Source: Propionibacteriales bacterium (GTDB taxonomy: Bacteria > Actinomycetota > Actinomycetes > Propionibacteriales > Nocardioidaceae). Taken from it: 39,945 nt of DNA. The stretch's first letter is position 1, and every line of letters starts with the position of its first letter. Made by a program: the position numbers and the translations under genes. Positions 16,920 to 25,376 of the stretch are shown one piece after another. Where the stretch lies: the NCBI GenBank assembly GCA_009379735.1, contig WHTB01000004.1, positions 1 through 39,945 of the forward strand, given 5' to 3'. The notes below the pieces were generated by a model. That model worked only from the letters and a program-made list of their open reading frames with translations, was not told the DNA's origin and did not search any database.

Positions 16920-17012
16920 CCATCGCGAAGGGGAGGCTGGCCATGGGCACGGCCTTGTCGGCGTCACCGCTGATCGCCTCCCACAGCGACCGCAGATACT
17001 CGATCCGGGTCA
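16920..17012 (-). pseudogene. Fragment of a tetR gene related to the one at 10576-11127
   Basis: The 16787-17218 gap has no intact gene, but its middle encodes IEYLRSLWEAISGDADKAV on the minus strand, nearly the same as IEYLRALWEAISGDAEAAT of the TetR at 10576-11127. DNA identity is high over about 80-90 bases and fades on both sides. No HTH remains. It is read as a truncated relic of a duplicated or related regulator. A 75-residue frame (16909-17136) spans it, but I do not consider it functional. Confidence 0.6.
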
Positions 17013-17218
17013 GCGGCGCGAACCCCAGCGCCGTCGCGCCTCGCCTGCCCTCCAAAAGGACACGGTCCTCATCGAGCACGGTCCAGAACTCGACCAACTC
17101 GCCCACGCCGTCTGACAGCTGCTCCAGAACCGGCAATCATCCCCAGCGAATTGGGGCTGGTGACAGCAGCGATACCAGCACCCCGTGTGGGCCGTGCACC
17201 ACACCCACGGTGGCCGGG

Positions 17219-18739
17219 TCAGATGTCGCGGAACGTCTCGATCTGCGCGCCGAGGGCGTTGAGCCGCTCGGCCAGATCCTGGTAGCCACGGTTGATGACG
17301 TACACGCTGCGCAGCACCGACGTGCCCTTCGCGGCCAGCATCGCCAGCAGGATGACCACGGCCGGCCGTAGCGCCGGCGGGCACATGATCTCGGCGCCAC
17401 GCCATCGGGTCGGGCCCTCGACCATCACCCGGTGCGGGTCGAGCAGCTTCACCTGGGCGCCTAGCTTGGTCAGGTCGGTGAGGTAGATGGCGCGGTTGTC
17501 GTAGACCCAGTCGTGGATCAACGTCTGACCGGTGGCCGTCGCCGCGATCACGGCGAAGAACGGCAAGTTGTCGATGTTGAGACCCGGGAACGGCATCGGG
17601 TGAATCTTGTCGAGCGGCGCGTGCAGCTGCGACGGCTTCGTGGTGAGGTCGACCAGGCGGGTGTGGCCGTTCTGGGCGAAGTACTCGGCGCTGCGCTCGT
17701 AGAGGAAGCCCATCTCCTCCAGCAGCGCCAGCTCGATCTCGAGGAACTCGATCGGTGCCCGCCGGATGGTGATCTCGGACTGGGTCACGATCGCGGCGGC
17801 GAGCAGACTCATCGCCTCGATCGGGTCCTCGGACGGCGCGTAGTCGACGTCGACGTTGATCTCGGACCGGCCCCGTACTCGCAACGTGGTCGTGCCGATG
17901 CCCTCGACCCGGACGCCGAGCTTGTCCAGGAAGAAGCAGAGGTCTTGCACCATGTAGTTGCTGCTGGCGTTGCGGATGACGGTCACCCCGTCGTGCAGAG
18001 CCGCCGCCATCAGGGCGTTCTCGGTGACCGTGTCCCCGCGCTCGGTGAGGACGATCGGACGCTCCGGCGAGACGTTCTCGTCGACGTACGCGTGGTAGCT
18101 CCCCTCGGTCGCCTTGACCTCCAGCCCGAACGGCCGCAGCGCCGACATGTGCGGCTCGACCGTGCGGGTGCCGAGGTCGCAGCCTCCCGCGTACGGCAGC
18201 TCGAACCGGCTCTCCCGGTGCATCAGCGGCCCGAGGAACATGATGATGGAGCGGGTACGGCGGGCCGCCTCCTCGTCCATCCGGTCGAGGTCGAAGCGGT
18301 CGGGCGGGGTCAGCTCGAGGTCGTCACCCACCCACTCGGTCTTGACGCCGATGCTGGTGAGCACCTCGAGCAGTCGGTTGACCTCCTCGATCCGGGCGAC
18401 CTTGCGGAGCACGGTGCGGCCGCGGTTGAGCAGCGACGCGCAGAGCAGGGCGACGCCGGCGTTCTTCGAGCTCTTCACGTCGATCGCGCCGGACAACGTC
18501 GTGCCGCCGGCGACCCGCAGGTGGGTCGGGCCACCGCCGAGCGACACGATCTCCGAGTCGAGCGCGTCGCCGATCCGGGCCAGCATCTCCAGCGAGAGGT
18601 TCTGGTGGCCACGCTCGATCCGGTTGACCGCGCTCTGGCTGGTGCCGAGCTGCTCGGCCAGCTGGCTCTGCGTCCAGCCCCGGTGCTTGCGGGCGTCGCG
18701 GATCAGCTTGCCGATACGGCTCAAGTAGTCTTCGGTCAT
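17219..18739 (-). CDS. XRE-HTH/MurA-like (UDP-GlcNAc enolpyruvyltransferase family) fusion protein
   Basis: 506 residues: an XRE helix-turn-helix at about 8-62 (GWTQSQLAEQLGTSQSAVNR) followed by a full EPSP-synthase/MurA domain from about 70 to the end. The MurA part keeps the substrate Lys92 (SSKNAGVAL) and the active-site Cys187 in GGCDLGTR, so it could be catalytic; MurA alone is about 420 residues. The frame is open upstream, but the ATG at 18739 begins the HTH and follows an operator-bearing promoter. It may be a cell-wall-precursor sensor/repressor or a second MurA; the role is inference. Confidence 0.9.
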   Translation of the reverse strand: MTEDYLSRIGKLIRDARKHRGWTQSQLAEQLGTSQSAVNRIERGHQNLSLEMLARIGDALDSEIVSLGGGPTHLRVAGGTTLSGAIDVKSSKNAGVALLCASLLNRGRTVLRKVARIEEVNRLLEVLTSIGVKTEWVGDDLELTPPDRFDLDRMDEEAARRTRSIIMFLGPLMHRESRFELPYAGGCDLGTRTVEPHMSALRPFGLEVKATEGSYHAYVDENVSPERPIVLTERGDTVTENALMAAALHDGVTVIRNASSNYMVQDLCFFLDKLGVRVEGIGTTTLRVRGRSEINVDVDYAPSEDPIEAMSLLAAAIVTQSEITIRRAPIEFLEIELALLEEMGFLYERSAEYFAQNGHTRLVDLTTKPSQLHAPLDKIHPMPFPGLNIDNLPFFAVIAATATGQTLIHDWVYDNRAIYLTDLTKLGAQVKLLDPHRVMVEGPTRWRGAEIMCPPALRPAVVILLAMLAAKGTSVLRSVYVINRGYQDLAERLNALGAQIETFRDI

Positions 18740-18747
18740 GGGGGACC

Positions 18748-18776
18748 AAGTTATCTCAGATATGAGATAACGCAAG
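18748..18776 (-). promoter_or_regulatory. Promoter and inverted-repeat operator of the HTH/MurA gene
   Basis: The 37-bp gap holds TTATCTCA and TGAGATAA arms (18751-18770, four-base centre), 12 bases before the HTH/MurA ATG. On the minus strand TTGCGT and TAACTT (18753-18748) are spaced 16 apart and fit a promoter whose spacer is the palindrome, with transcription starting at or next to the ATG. Autorepression by the gene's own HTH domain is the simplest reading. Confidence 0.7.
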
Positions 18777-19886
18777 TCAGGCGCGCCGGGGAGCTCCCAG
18801 ATAGGAGATCTCGGCGTCGGCCGAGCCGTCGGTGAGGAAGCCCAGCAACCGGCGGGCCTCGTCGTCGACGGCGGCCTCCTCGTCCGCGGACAGCGGGAGT
18901 ACGGCATGGAGCCGCATCGTCGACCGGCCGCCGGCCCGGTCGAGCCGCCAGAAGCCGGCGAGGAACCCGTCGACGAGGACGCTGCCGCGAGGCGGGAACT
19001 CCGGGTCGGCCGGCCACTGCGCCAACGTCTCCGGGATCACCCGGCTGCGGTCGGCATGGGAGAGGACCAGGTTGTCGTACTCCGGGAGCAGTCGCACCGG
19101 GGCAGGCGTGTCGGGGTCGGGCCGCGGTGCGTCGGGCAGGTCGAACAGCTCGCGGCCCTGCTCGTCGGTGAAGCAGACCAGCTGCGGCCGCAGTCGCTCG
19201 AACACCTCGGCCATCGCCGGCAGTCGTGACCAGGTCGCGGCGTCGGCGGGCGAGGCTGGGCCGAACGCGGCGAGGTAGCGCAGCATCAGGCCGTCCGGTG
19301 ACGCGTCGGTCCCGGCCGGCCGCCCCAGCCAGGACTCGTACGTCGTGCTGGCGGCTCGGGACGACTTCCGCCACATACCGCGCGGCGTGACCTGCACCAT
19401 CGGCAGCCAGTACTGCGCTGCCCAGCGAAGGGCCAGCCCGTCAATGTCAGGCCAGCGCTCCGACAGCAGCCGGCCGAGCTCCGCCGGTGTGCGCGGCTTC
19501 TCCTCGACCAGCTGACGCGTCACCGCCATTACCTGGTCGCGGTCGACGCCGTCGAGGAAGCGGCGGAACTGCGTCTGCGTGATGCCGTCGAGAACGCCCT
19601 GGATGACCGGTCTGATCGTCACCGCGTCGGACGCGCTCACCAGATGCAGCGTGCCGCGCATCACCGTGGTGCGGACGAGCCGGCGTTGCTCGAGCAGGGT
19701 CGACAGGGACTCGGGGTCGAACGCCTCCAGCCGCGACCACAGCGCGGTGTAGGGGTCGGTCGGCACCTGTGCCTGCAGTCCGACCAGCTGCTCGACTGCC
19801 TCCAGGACGGGCCGGTCGTGTCGCTCGAGCAGCAGCTGGCGAGCCAGGGTCGCGCGGCTCAGCGCACGCGTGCTCAGCGTCTCCAC
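18777..19886 (-). CDS. AlkZ-like winged-helix DNA glycosylase (HTH_42 family)
   Basis: 369-residue protein of the family first annotated as winged helix DNA-binding domain (PF06224). Seen: the N-terminal motif QLVGLQAQVPTDPYTALWSRL. Gln38-Ala-Gln40 matches the QxQ catalytic motif of AlkZ (azinomycin self-resistance glycosylase of Streptomyces) in type and position; YcaQ-type members carry QxD. RTTVMRGTLHLV and the C-terminal LPEYDNLVLSHADR and VLVDGFLAGFWRL are also family-typical. The known role is unhooking alkylated or cross-linked bases. It starts nine bases after the DUF1116 stop, so it could ride on that operon. Confidence 0.85.
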   Translation of the reverse strand: METLSTRALSRATLARQLLLERHDRPVLEAVEQLVGLQAQVPTDPYTALWSRLEAFDPESLSTLLEQRRLVRTTVMRGTLHLVSASDAVTIRPVIQGVLDGITQTQFRRFLDGVDRDQVMAVTRQLVEEKPRTPAELGRLLSERWPDIDGLALRWAAQYWLPMVQVTPRGMWRKSSRAASTTYESWLGRPAGTDASPDGLMLRYLAAFGPASPADAATWSRLPAMAEVFERLRPQLVCFTDEQGRELFDLPDAPRPDPDTPAPVRLLPEYDNLVLSHADRSRVIPETLAQWPADPEFPPRGSVLVDGFLAGFWRLDRAGGRSTMRLHAVLPLSADEEAAVDDEARRLLGFLTDGSADAEISYLGAPRRA

Positions 19887-19895
19887 GTGCTCACG

Positions 19896-21308
19896 CTAGT
19901 CGTCGTCACCGACGGCCGCGGCCAGCGCCGCGATCGCGCCGGTGAAGCACTCCATCGGCGGCTGGACGAGCCCCGCTCCGACCTGCCCCGTGCCGGCGAC
20001 GGCCCCGGCCATCCCGGTGTTGATCTGCGGGAGGATGCCGGTACGGAGGACGCGGGTGACGTCGATGCCCGTGGGCGCACCGCGGAACTCCAGGATCGGC
20101 ACCGCGTACGCGGGGTTCTCGCCGAGCGTGATCTCGTACATCAGCCGACTGGTGCGCAGGGCGTCGGGCACGCTGCCGCCCACGAACCGGACGATCGCGG
20201 GCGCGGCCGCCATCACGAACCCGCCGAGCCCCATCGTCTCGGTGATCGCGGAGTCGCCGATGTCGGGGTTCGCGTCGTCCGGTCCGTAGCCGCCGAGGAA
20301 CAGCCCTTCTGGCACCTGGGCCGGCCCGGTGAACCACTGGTCGCCGGTGCCCGACACCTGGATCCCGAAGTCGGTGCCGTTCCGGGCCATCGTCGTCACG
20401 ACCGTGCTCCCCGGCAGGCCGGCCGCCGCCGCTGTCTGCAGCTTGCCGGCCGGCATCACCAGGTTGAGGAAGAAGTGGTCGTTGCCGGAGACGAACCGGA
20501 CGGCCTCGGCCACCTCGCGGCTCGGCGACCCGCTCTCGATCAGGTCGGGCAACAGCTCGCGAAGCAGCAGCAGCGTCCCGGCCCGGTTGCGGTTGTGCCC
20601 CTCGTCGCCCATCTGCACCATCTGCGCGACGATGCCCTTGACGTCGATCGGCCCGTGTCGTCGCACGGCGACCTGCAGCAGCGGCCCGAGCACGTCGGTC
20701 ATCCAGCGCAGCCGGTCGATGACCTCGGCCGAGTACGCGCCGTACCGCAACACCTTGCCGAGACCCTCGTTGAGGGAGCACCAGGCGGTGCCGCCGTTGA
20801 CCTCGTCGCGTAGCTCGAACATCCACATCGACGGCGACACGACACCGGCCATCGGGCCGACTGCCCCACGCCGATGGCACGGCTCGAGGCCGATGCCGTC
20901 GCCGGCGACGAGCCGTGCCTCGGCCTCCTCCGCCGTCGAGGCGAGCCCCTCGAACAGCAGCGCGCCGACCAGCGCCCCACGCATCGGACCCGACGCGCGC
21001 TCCCAGGTGATCGGCGGCCCGGCGTGCAGGAACTGGCCGCGCTGCAGCCCGAGGACCTCGGCGGCCGGGCGTACGTCGACCAGCTCGGCCGTAGACCGCA
21101 GCATCCGCTCGAGCGCGGTCCGGTTCGAGGCGGCCCGGCGCGGATCACCCATCACCACGGCGAGGTCGGCCTCCGTACCCGCGACCGGTGGGCGCCAGTC
21201 GACCTGGGTGGTGGGTACGGCCTGGGCCGCGAGCGCGTCGGCGAACAGCTCGACGCCGGCCGTCACGACCCGCGGCTCCTCGCTGAGCAGGGGAGAGGTC
21301 GAGGTCAT
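19896..21308 (-). CDS. DUF1116 protein (YlbE/AllG-like oxamate carbamoyltransferase subunit)
   Basis: 470 residues matching DUF1116 along its length: VVMGDPRRAASNRTALERML, an EPCHRRGAVGPMAGVVSPSM centre, GDEGHNRNRAGT and FVSGNDHFFLNL. In E. coli the DUF1116 protein YlbE (AllG), with FdrA (AllF) and YlbF/DUF2877 (AllH), makes up oxamate carbamoyltransferase, which converts oxalurate and phosphate to oxamate and carbamoyl phosphate. All three families are adjacent here in the order DUF2877-fdrA-DUF1116. The frame is open upstream; the ATG at 21308 overlaps the fdrA stop (ATGA). The substrate may differ from oxalurate given the barbiturase-like gene in the same locus. Confidence 0.9.
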   Translation of the reverse strand: MTSTSPLLSEEPRVVTAGVELFADALAAQAVPTTQVDWRPPVAGTEADLAVVMGDPRRAASNRTALERMLRSTAELVDVRPAAEVLGLQRGQFLHAGPPITWERASGPMRGALVGALLFEGLASTAEEAEARLVAGDGIGLEPCHRRGAVGPMAGVVSPSMWMFELRDEVNGGTAWCSLNEGLGKVLRYGAYSAEVIDRLRWMTDVLGPLLQVAVRRHGPIDVKGIVAQMVQMGDEGHNRNRAGTLLLLRELLPDLIESGSPSREVAEAVRFVSGNDHFFLNLVMPAGKLQTAAAAGLPGSTVVTTMARNGTDFGIQVSGTGDQWFTGPAQVPEGLFLGGYGPDDANPDIGDSAITETMGLGGFVMAAAPAIVRFVGGSVPDALRTSRLMYEITLGENPAYAVPILEFRGAPTGIDVTRVLRTGILPQINTGMAGAVAGTGQVGAGLVQPPMECFTGAIAALAAAVGDDD

Positions 21309-22792
21309 CGTGGCGCTCCCACCAGCTCGACGGTCTTGCGGGTGGCGGCCGCGTTGGACAGGTGGACGGACGCACCCGCGTCGCGGATGGACGCGGCCTG
21401 CCGGTCGACGCCTTGCGGGTCGTCGGCGGTGCCGACCAGCGCCACGACGACTGCGACGTCGCGGCCGTCCTCGGCCGCCCGTCCACGAGCAGCGGTGATG
21501 GCTGGCGCCAGCTCGGCAGCCGGGTCGGGGTGGGCGCCGTGCCCGAGTACGACGTCGAGCAGCAGCACACCGCAGTCCGGGTCGGCGGCCTCGGCGAGCA
21601 TCCGCTCGGACCGCAGGGCGCCGTCGATCATCGGGTGCGGACGGCCCCGTGTCAGCCGGTCGTCGCCGAAGTCGATCATCAGGTGGCCGGGTGCGCGCAG
21701 GTCGTCGGGGAGCGCCCAGTCCGGCCGGAGCGGGATGTTGGAGCGGACCTCGCCGAGCGCATCCGCGACGATCAGCATCGCCTCGTCGCACAGCGTGCCG
21801 CCGGCGAACAACCCACGGACGGACCGATAGGTGCCGGTCCGCTCCTGCGGCGCCGGCCACCAGCGCGGCTCCTGCCAGGTCGCTCCGGCGGCGGTCGCGA
21901 TCTCCTTGGTGGCTGCGGTGAGGTCGGGTTGGCCGGGGCCGAGCAGCGCGAACAGCACGGGTTTGCCGAGCCGGTCGGCGTGCGCGCGGACGACCTCGGC
22001 GACCTCGGGCGCCGGCGGCTTGCTGATGACCGCGATCAGCTCGGTCGCGTCGTCGGCGGCCAGCAGGTCGAGGGCCGCCAGCGTCGACCGACCGCGCACC
22101 TGGCTCGACAGGTCACGGCCGCCGACACCGAGGCAGTGGCTGACGCCGACCCCGGCCCCGTCGAGCAGGCTCATCACCTGCTGGGCTCCGGTGCCCGAGG
22201 CCGCGACCAGACCGACCGGTCCCGGACGTACGACGTTGGCGAAGCCCAGACTCACCCCACCGACGGCCGCCGTCCCGCAGTCCGGGCCCATCACCAGCAG
22301 GCCGCGCCGGGCCGCCTCGTCCTTGAGCCGGACCTCGTGCTCGACCGACACGTTGTCGGAGAACACCACCACGGACAGGCCGGACTCCAGCGCGTCCATC
22401 GCGTCGGCGAACGCGTACGCGCCGGGCGTGGAGACGAAAGCCAGGGTCGCGTCTGAGCCCGCCGCCGCCGAGCCGATCGTGCGCGGCGCGGGTGCGTCAC
22501 CGAACCCGGCCGCCGACGGCGCGGATCTCTCGGTCAGCGCGGTCTCGAGCCGGGCCAGGGCGCCGGCCACGGCAGCGTCGTCCGCGGCGTCGACGGCGAC
22601 CAGCAGGTCGGCCGGCCCGGCGTCGTCGGGTGGGTCGAATCCCATGCCTGCAAGGAGATCGACGTTGAGGTCCGTCGCCATCGCGACGAGCGCAGCGGTC
22701 ACGCCGGGCTCACCGGCGACGCTGCGGCTCACCTGCATCAGGGTGACGGAGTCGTGGTAGGCGCCAGCCCGCAGCTCGACGTGCCGGGTCAC
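21305..22792 (-). CDS. fdrA: FdrA-family protein (AllF-like carbamoyltransferase subunit)
   Basis: 495 residues, acyl-CoA synthetase-like fold. Seen: N-terminal YHDSVTLMQVSRSVAGEPGV typical of FdrA, a Rossmann-like CoA-binding-type domain with LLVMGPDCGTA around Cys172, GLVAASGTGAQQV, and a C-terminal ligase-like domain (LLLDVVLGHGAHPDPA). The GTG at 22792 gives the conserved start and overlaps the DUF2877 stop by four bases (GTGA). In E. coli this subunit belongs to oxamate carbamoyltransferase. CoA use is not known and is not implied by the fold alone. Confidence 0.9.
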   Translation of the reverse strand: MTRHVELRAGAYHDSVTLMQVSRSVAGEPGVTAALVAMATDLNVDLLAGMGFDPPDDAGPADLLVAVDAADDAAVAGALARLETALTERSAPSAAGFGDAPAPRTIGSAAAGSDATLAFVSTPGAYAFADAMDALESGLSVVVFSDNVSVEHEVRLKDEAARRGLLVMGPDCGTAAVGGVSLGFANVVRPGPVGLVAASGTGAQQVMSLLDGAGVGVSHCLGVGGRDLSSQVRGRSTLAALDLLAADDATELIAVISKPPAPEVAEVVRAHADRLGKPVLFALLGPGQPDLTAATKEIATAAGATWQEPRWWPAPQERTGTYRSVRGLFAGGTLCDEAMLIVADALGEVRSNIPLRPDWALPDDLRAPGHLMIDFGDDRLTRGRPHPMIDGALRSERMLAEAADPDCGVLLLDVVLGHGAHPDPAAELAPAITAARGRAAEDGRDVAVVVALVGTADDPQGVDRQAASIRDAGASVHLSNAAATRKTVELVGAPR

Positions 22793-23604
22793 GGGGACGC
22801 CTCGCGGTCGGTGCGGGTCGCGGCCAGCCCGTAGTGGACGCCGAGCAGCAGCGCCCACCCGGAGGTGTGGCCGACGGCGAGCAGGTCGGCGCGCACCGCC
22901 TCGAGGTCGTCGGTGCCGCGGTCCAGCGCCCGCAGGTACGCCGCGACCGGCGGGATGCACTCGCCCCGGGCGGCGTGGACCAGCAACGCGGCCGACACCG
23001 TCGTCGTACGCGCGAACGGCCGGGCCGCGTCGACCGCCGCGGCGAGACGTCCGGCGGCTGGGTGCGCCGCTGCGGACAGCGCGACCAAGGCGCCGGCGAG
23101 TACGTCGTCGCCGGCCGGAGTGAGACCCGGCCCGAGCCCCAGCAACCGCGGTACGCGAGTGGGCAGATCCGCCGTCCCGGCGTCGGTGACGTCGGGCGGG
23201 ACATCTGGCGGGGGTGCCGGGACCGGGCGGGACGCGGCCCGGGCCGCGGCGGCACGCGGATCGGTCAGCACCGGTCGCGGGACGCGCCACCAGCGCGCCA
23301 CTGCGACGACCTCGCCCCCTACGCGGACGCGCCCGCGGCCGACCGCCGCGGGTGCGCCGACCTCGGCCCGCGGCGGAGGGGTCGTGAGCACGAGTGCACA
23401 CGGCAGTCGTACGGCGTCCGGGCCCGAAACACAGACCACGTCGGGGTCCTGCGCCGCGGACTCGACGGCGACGACGACCGCGTGCCGCGTCGCCGCCACC
23501 ACCCGGCCGGTCCACCGTGGACCGAGCAGCAGTGCCTCGACCGCAGTACTGGCCGCCGCAGGCAGGACGCCGCTCGCCCGGGCCGGTTCCGCAGCGCATT
23601 CCAC
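22789..23604 (-). CDS. DUF2877 protein (YlbF/AllH-like carbamoyltransferase subunit)
   Basis: 271 residues, the usual DUF2877 length, with the signature GLGPGLTPAGDD at about residues 156-167 and a C-terminal segment VGHTSGWALLLGVHYGL. First gene of the carbamoyltransferase operon, divergent from pucR with 35 bases between. The middle (residues 120-150) is Pro/Ala-rich. Assignment to the AllFGH-type complex rests on the strict adjacency of all three families. Confidence 0.88.
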   Translation of the reverse strand: MECAAEPARASGVLPAAASTAVEALLLGPRWTGRVVAATRHAVVVAVESAAQDPDVVCVSGPDAVRLPCALVLTTPPPRAEVGAPAAVGRGRVRVGGEVVAVARWWRVPRPVLTDPRAAAARAASRPVPAPPPDVPPDVTDAGTADLPTRVPRLLGLGPGLTPAGDDVLAGALVALSAAAHPAAGRLAAAVDAARPFARTTTVSAALLVHAARGECIPPVAAYLRALDRGTDDLEAVRADLLAVGHTSGWALLLGVHYGLAATRTDREASP

Positions 23605-23626
23605 GGCCCGAACGTAACCGGGACGC

Positions 23627-23640
23627 TAGCGTCATCCGCA
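23627..23640 (+). promoter_or_regulatory. Possible leaderless promoter of pucR
   Basis: TAGCGT at 23627-23632 lies seven bases before the first ATG (23640), the spacing of a leaderless actinobacterial start. No convincing -35 is seen. The 35-bp gap to the divergent DUF2877 gene leaves room for only one shared control region. Confidence 0.3.
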
Positions 23641-25367
23641 TGGGGAATGTTGCCAACGATCCACCCCGGACTTCGCCGGACTTGCCAGCACCCTCGTCGA
23701 CGACCGGTCCGCAGCAGTGGCCGGCCCGGGCGATGCCGGGTCTCACCGTGCGCGATGCGTTGACCGTCCCCGCGCTGACCGGCGCACGGGTGCTGGCCGG
23801 CGCGGAGGGTCTCGACCGCGTCGTGCACCGCGGCAACATCATGGAGGTCCCCGACATCCTGCCGTGGGTGAAGCCCCACGAGCTGCTGCTCACCACCGGC
23901 TACCCCCTGCGCAACACCCCGTACGGGCTGCCGGAGCTGGTCACCGAGCTCGACGCCCGGCAGCTGTCGGCACTCGGGGTCAAGCTGCACCGCTACATCG
24001 ACGAGCTCCCGGCGGCGATGCTCGCGGAGGCCGACCAGGTCGGCCTGCCGCTGCTCCTGCTCCCTGATGCGATCGGCTTCGACGACATCCTCAACCAGGT
24101 GCTGACCCGGGTGCTCAACCGGCAGGCGGCCGCGCTCGAACGTACCTGGGCCGTGCACGACGTACTCCTCTCGGTGGTGCTCGAGGGCGGTGGGCTGGAC
24201 GAGCTGGCCAGTGAGACGGCGCGGGTGCTGGGCACGCCGGTGCTGGTGACGACCGCAGACGGGCGGCCGCTGGCCGAGGGCGGTGATGCCGCGGAGCTGG
24301 GGGAGTGGCGGACGACCTCGTGTTTCGACGCGTCGGGCCGGTTCCGCACTGAGCACGAGCGGCGGGGCGTACGGGCCGATGACGGCGTGCCGGGTCAGCG
24401 GGCCGTGGTGTCGATCGTCGCCGGTCGGGTCGACCACGGCCGGCTCGTCGCATTCAGCCGAGACCGCGTCCTCGACGACGGCGACGTCAACGTGCTCGAG
24501 CGGGCGGCGACGGTGGCCGCGCTCGTGGTGACCAAGCAGCTCGCCGTCACGGCGGTGGAGGGTAAGTACCGCGGTGACTTCCTGCGCGATGTGCTGGCCG
24601 GGCGAGCCGGCGGCCGTGACCGGGTGGTCGCGCACTGCGTCTCCCTCGGCTGGGATATCGACCGGCCGCTGGTGGTCGTCGTTGCCGAGCTCGACCCGGA
24701 GGCGGACCCGCCGCTACGCCCAGAGCTGGAGCTGCGGCCGGCCCAGGAGCGGTTCGCGGCCGGCTGGCAGACGGCGGTGCGGCGCCGCGACCCGCAGGCG
24801 GCGGTCGTCGGGTTCACCCAGGAGGTGGTGGCGCTGCTCGGTGTTCCGGTGGGCGGCGACCCGGACGCCGCCGTCCGCGAGGTCGTGCGCCAGGTCGCGG
24901 GTGACGGCGGGGGCGGGCGGCGCTCGTTCTCGACCGGCGTCAGCCGGGTCGTCACGTCGGCCGACGCGCTGCCGGAGGCGTACGACCAGGCGGTCAAGGC
25001 GGTGCAGGTCGGTCGCCGAACCAACGGCCCTGGGTCGGTGGCGCACTTCGACGGCCTCGGGTCTTTCCGGCTGCTCAGCCAGATCACCGACGCGGAGGAG
25101 CTGCGGCGGTTCGTCCGCGAGACGCTCGGCGAGCTGGCCGCCGAGGACGACGCCGAGGTCGCGGACCTGCGGCACACCCTGCAGGTGCTGCTGGACACCA
25201 ACCTGAACGTGGCGGTGGCAGCCCGCGAGCTGCACTTCCACTACAACACGCTGCGCTACCGGATCGGCAAGCTGGAGCGGGTCGTCGGTCCGTTCACCAC
25301 CGACCCGGACGTCCGGCTCGACCTGGCGCTCGCGTTGAAGGTGCTGCAGATGCGCGGGCTGCCCTGA
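23640..25367 (+). CDS. pucR: PucR-family transcriptional regulator of purine/pyrimidine catabolism
   Basis: 575 residues. Seen: PucR N-terminal domain from about residue 32 (MPGLTVRDALTVPALTGARVL, GNIMEVPDILPWVKPHELLLTTGY), a central GGDEF-like/CdaR domain, and the C-terminal HTH_30 (LLDTNLNVAVAARELHFHYN). The ATG at 23640 is the first; 23733 (MPGLTV) would match the usual PucR start and drop a low-complexity leader. PucR proteins are activators or repressors responding to N-heterocycle metabolites such as allantoin. Position between the two catabolic arms points to control of both. Confidence 0.9.
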   Translation: MGNVANDPPRTSPDLPAPSSTTGPQQWPARAMPGLTVRDALTVPALTGARVLAGAEGLDRVVHRGNIMEVPDILPWVKPHELLLTTGYPLRNTPYGLPELVTELDARQLSALGVKLHRYIDELPAAMLAEADQVGLPLLLLPDAIGFDDILNQVLTRVLNRQAAALERTWAVHDVLLSVVLEGGGLDELASETARVLGTPVLVTTADGRPLAEGGDAAELGEWRTTSCFDASGRFRTEHERRGVRADDGVPGQRAVVSIVAGRVDHGRLVAFSRDRVLDDGDVNVLERAATVAALVVTKQLAVTAVEGKYRGDFLRDVLAGRAGGRDRVVAHCVSLGWDIDRPLVVVVAELDPEADPPLRPELELRPAQERFAAGWQTAVRRRDPQAAVVGFTQEVVALLGVPVGGDPDAAVREVVRQVAGDGGGGRRSFSTGVSRVVTSADALPEAYDQAVKAVQVGRRTNGPGSVAHFDGLGSFRLLSQITDAEELRRFVRETLGELAAEDDAEVADLRHTLQVLLDTNLNVAVAARELHFHYNTLRYRIGKLERVVGPFTTDPDVRLDLALALKVLQMRGLP

Positions 25368-25376
25368 CCCGCCCCG

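Noticed and set aside
17185-17204. GTGTGG/CCACAC hairpin downstream of the HTH/MurA gene as a terminator
   Set aside because: Only a six-base stem with no T-run; too weak to call.
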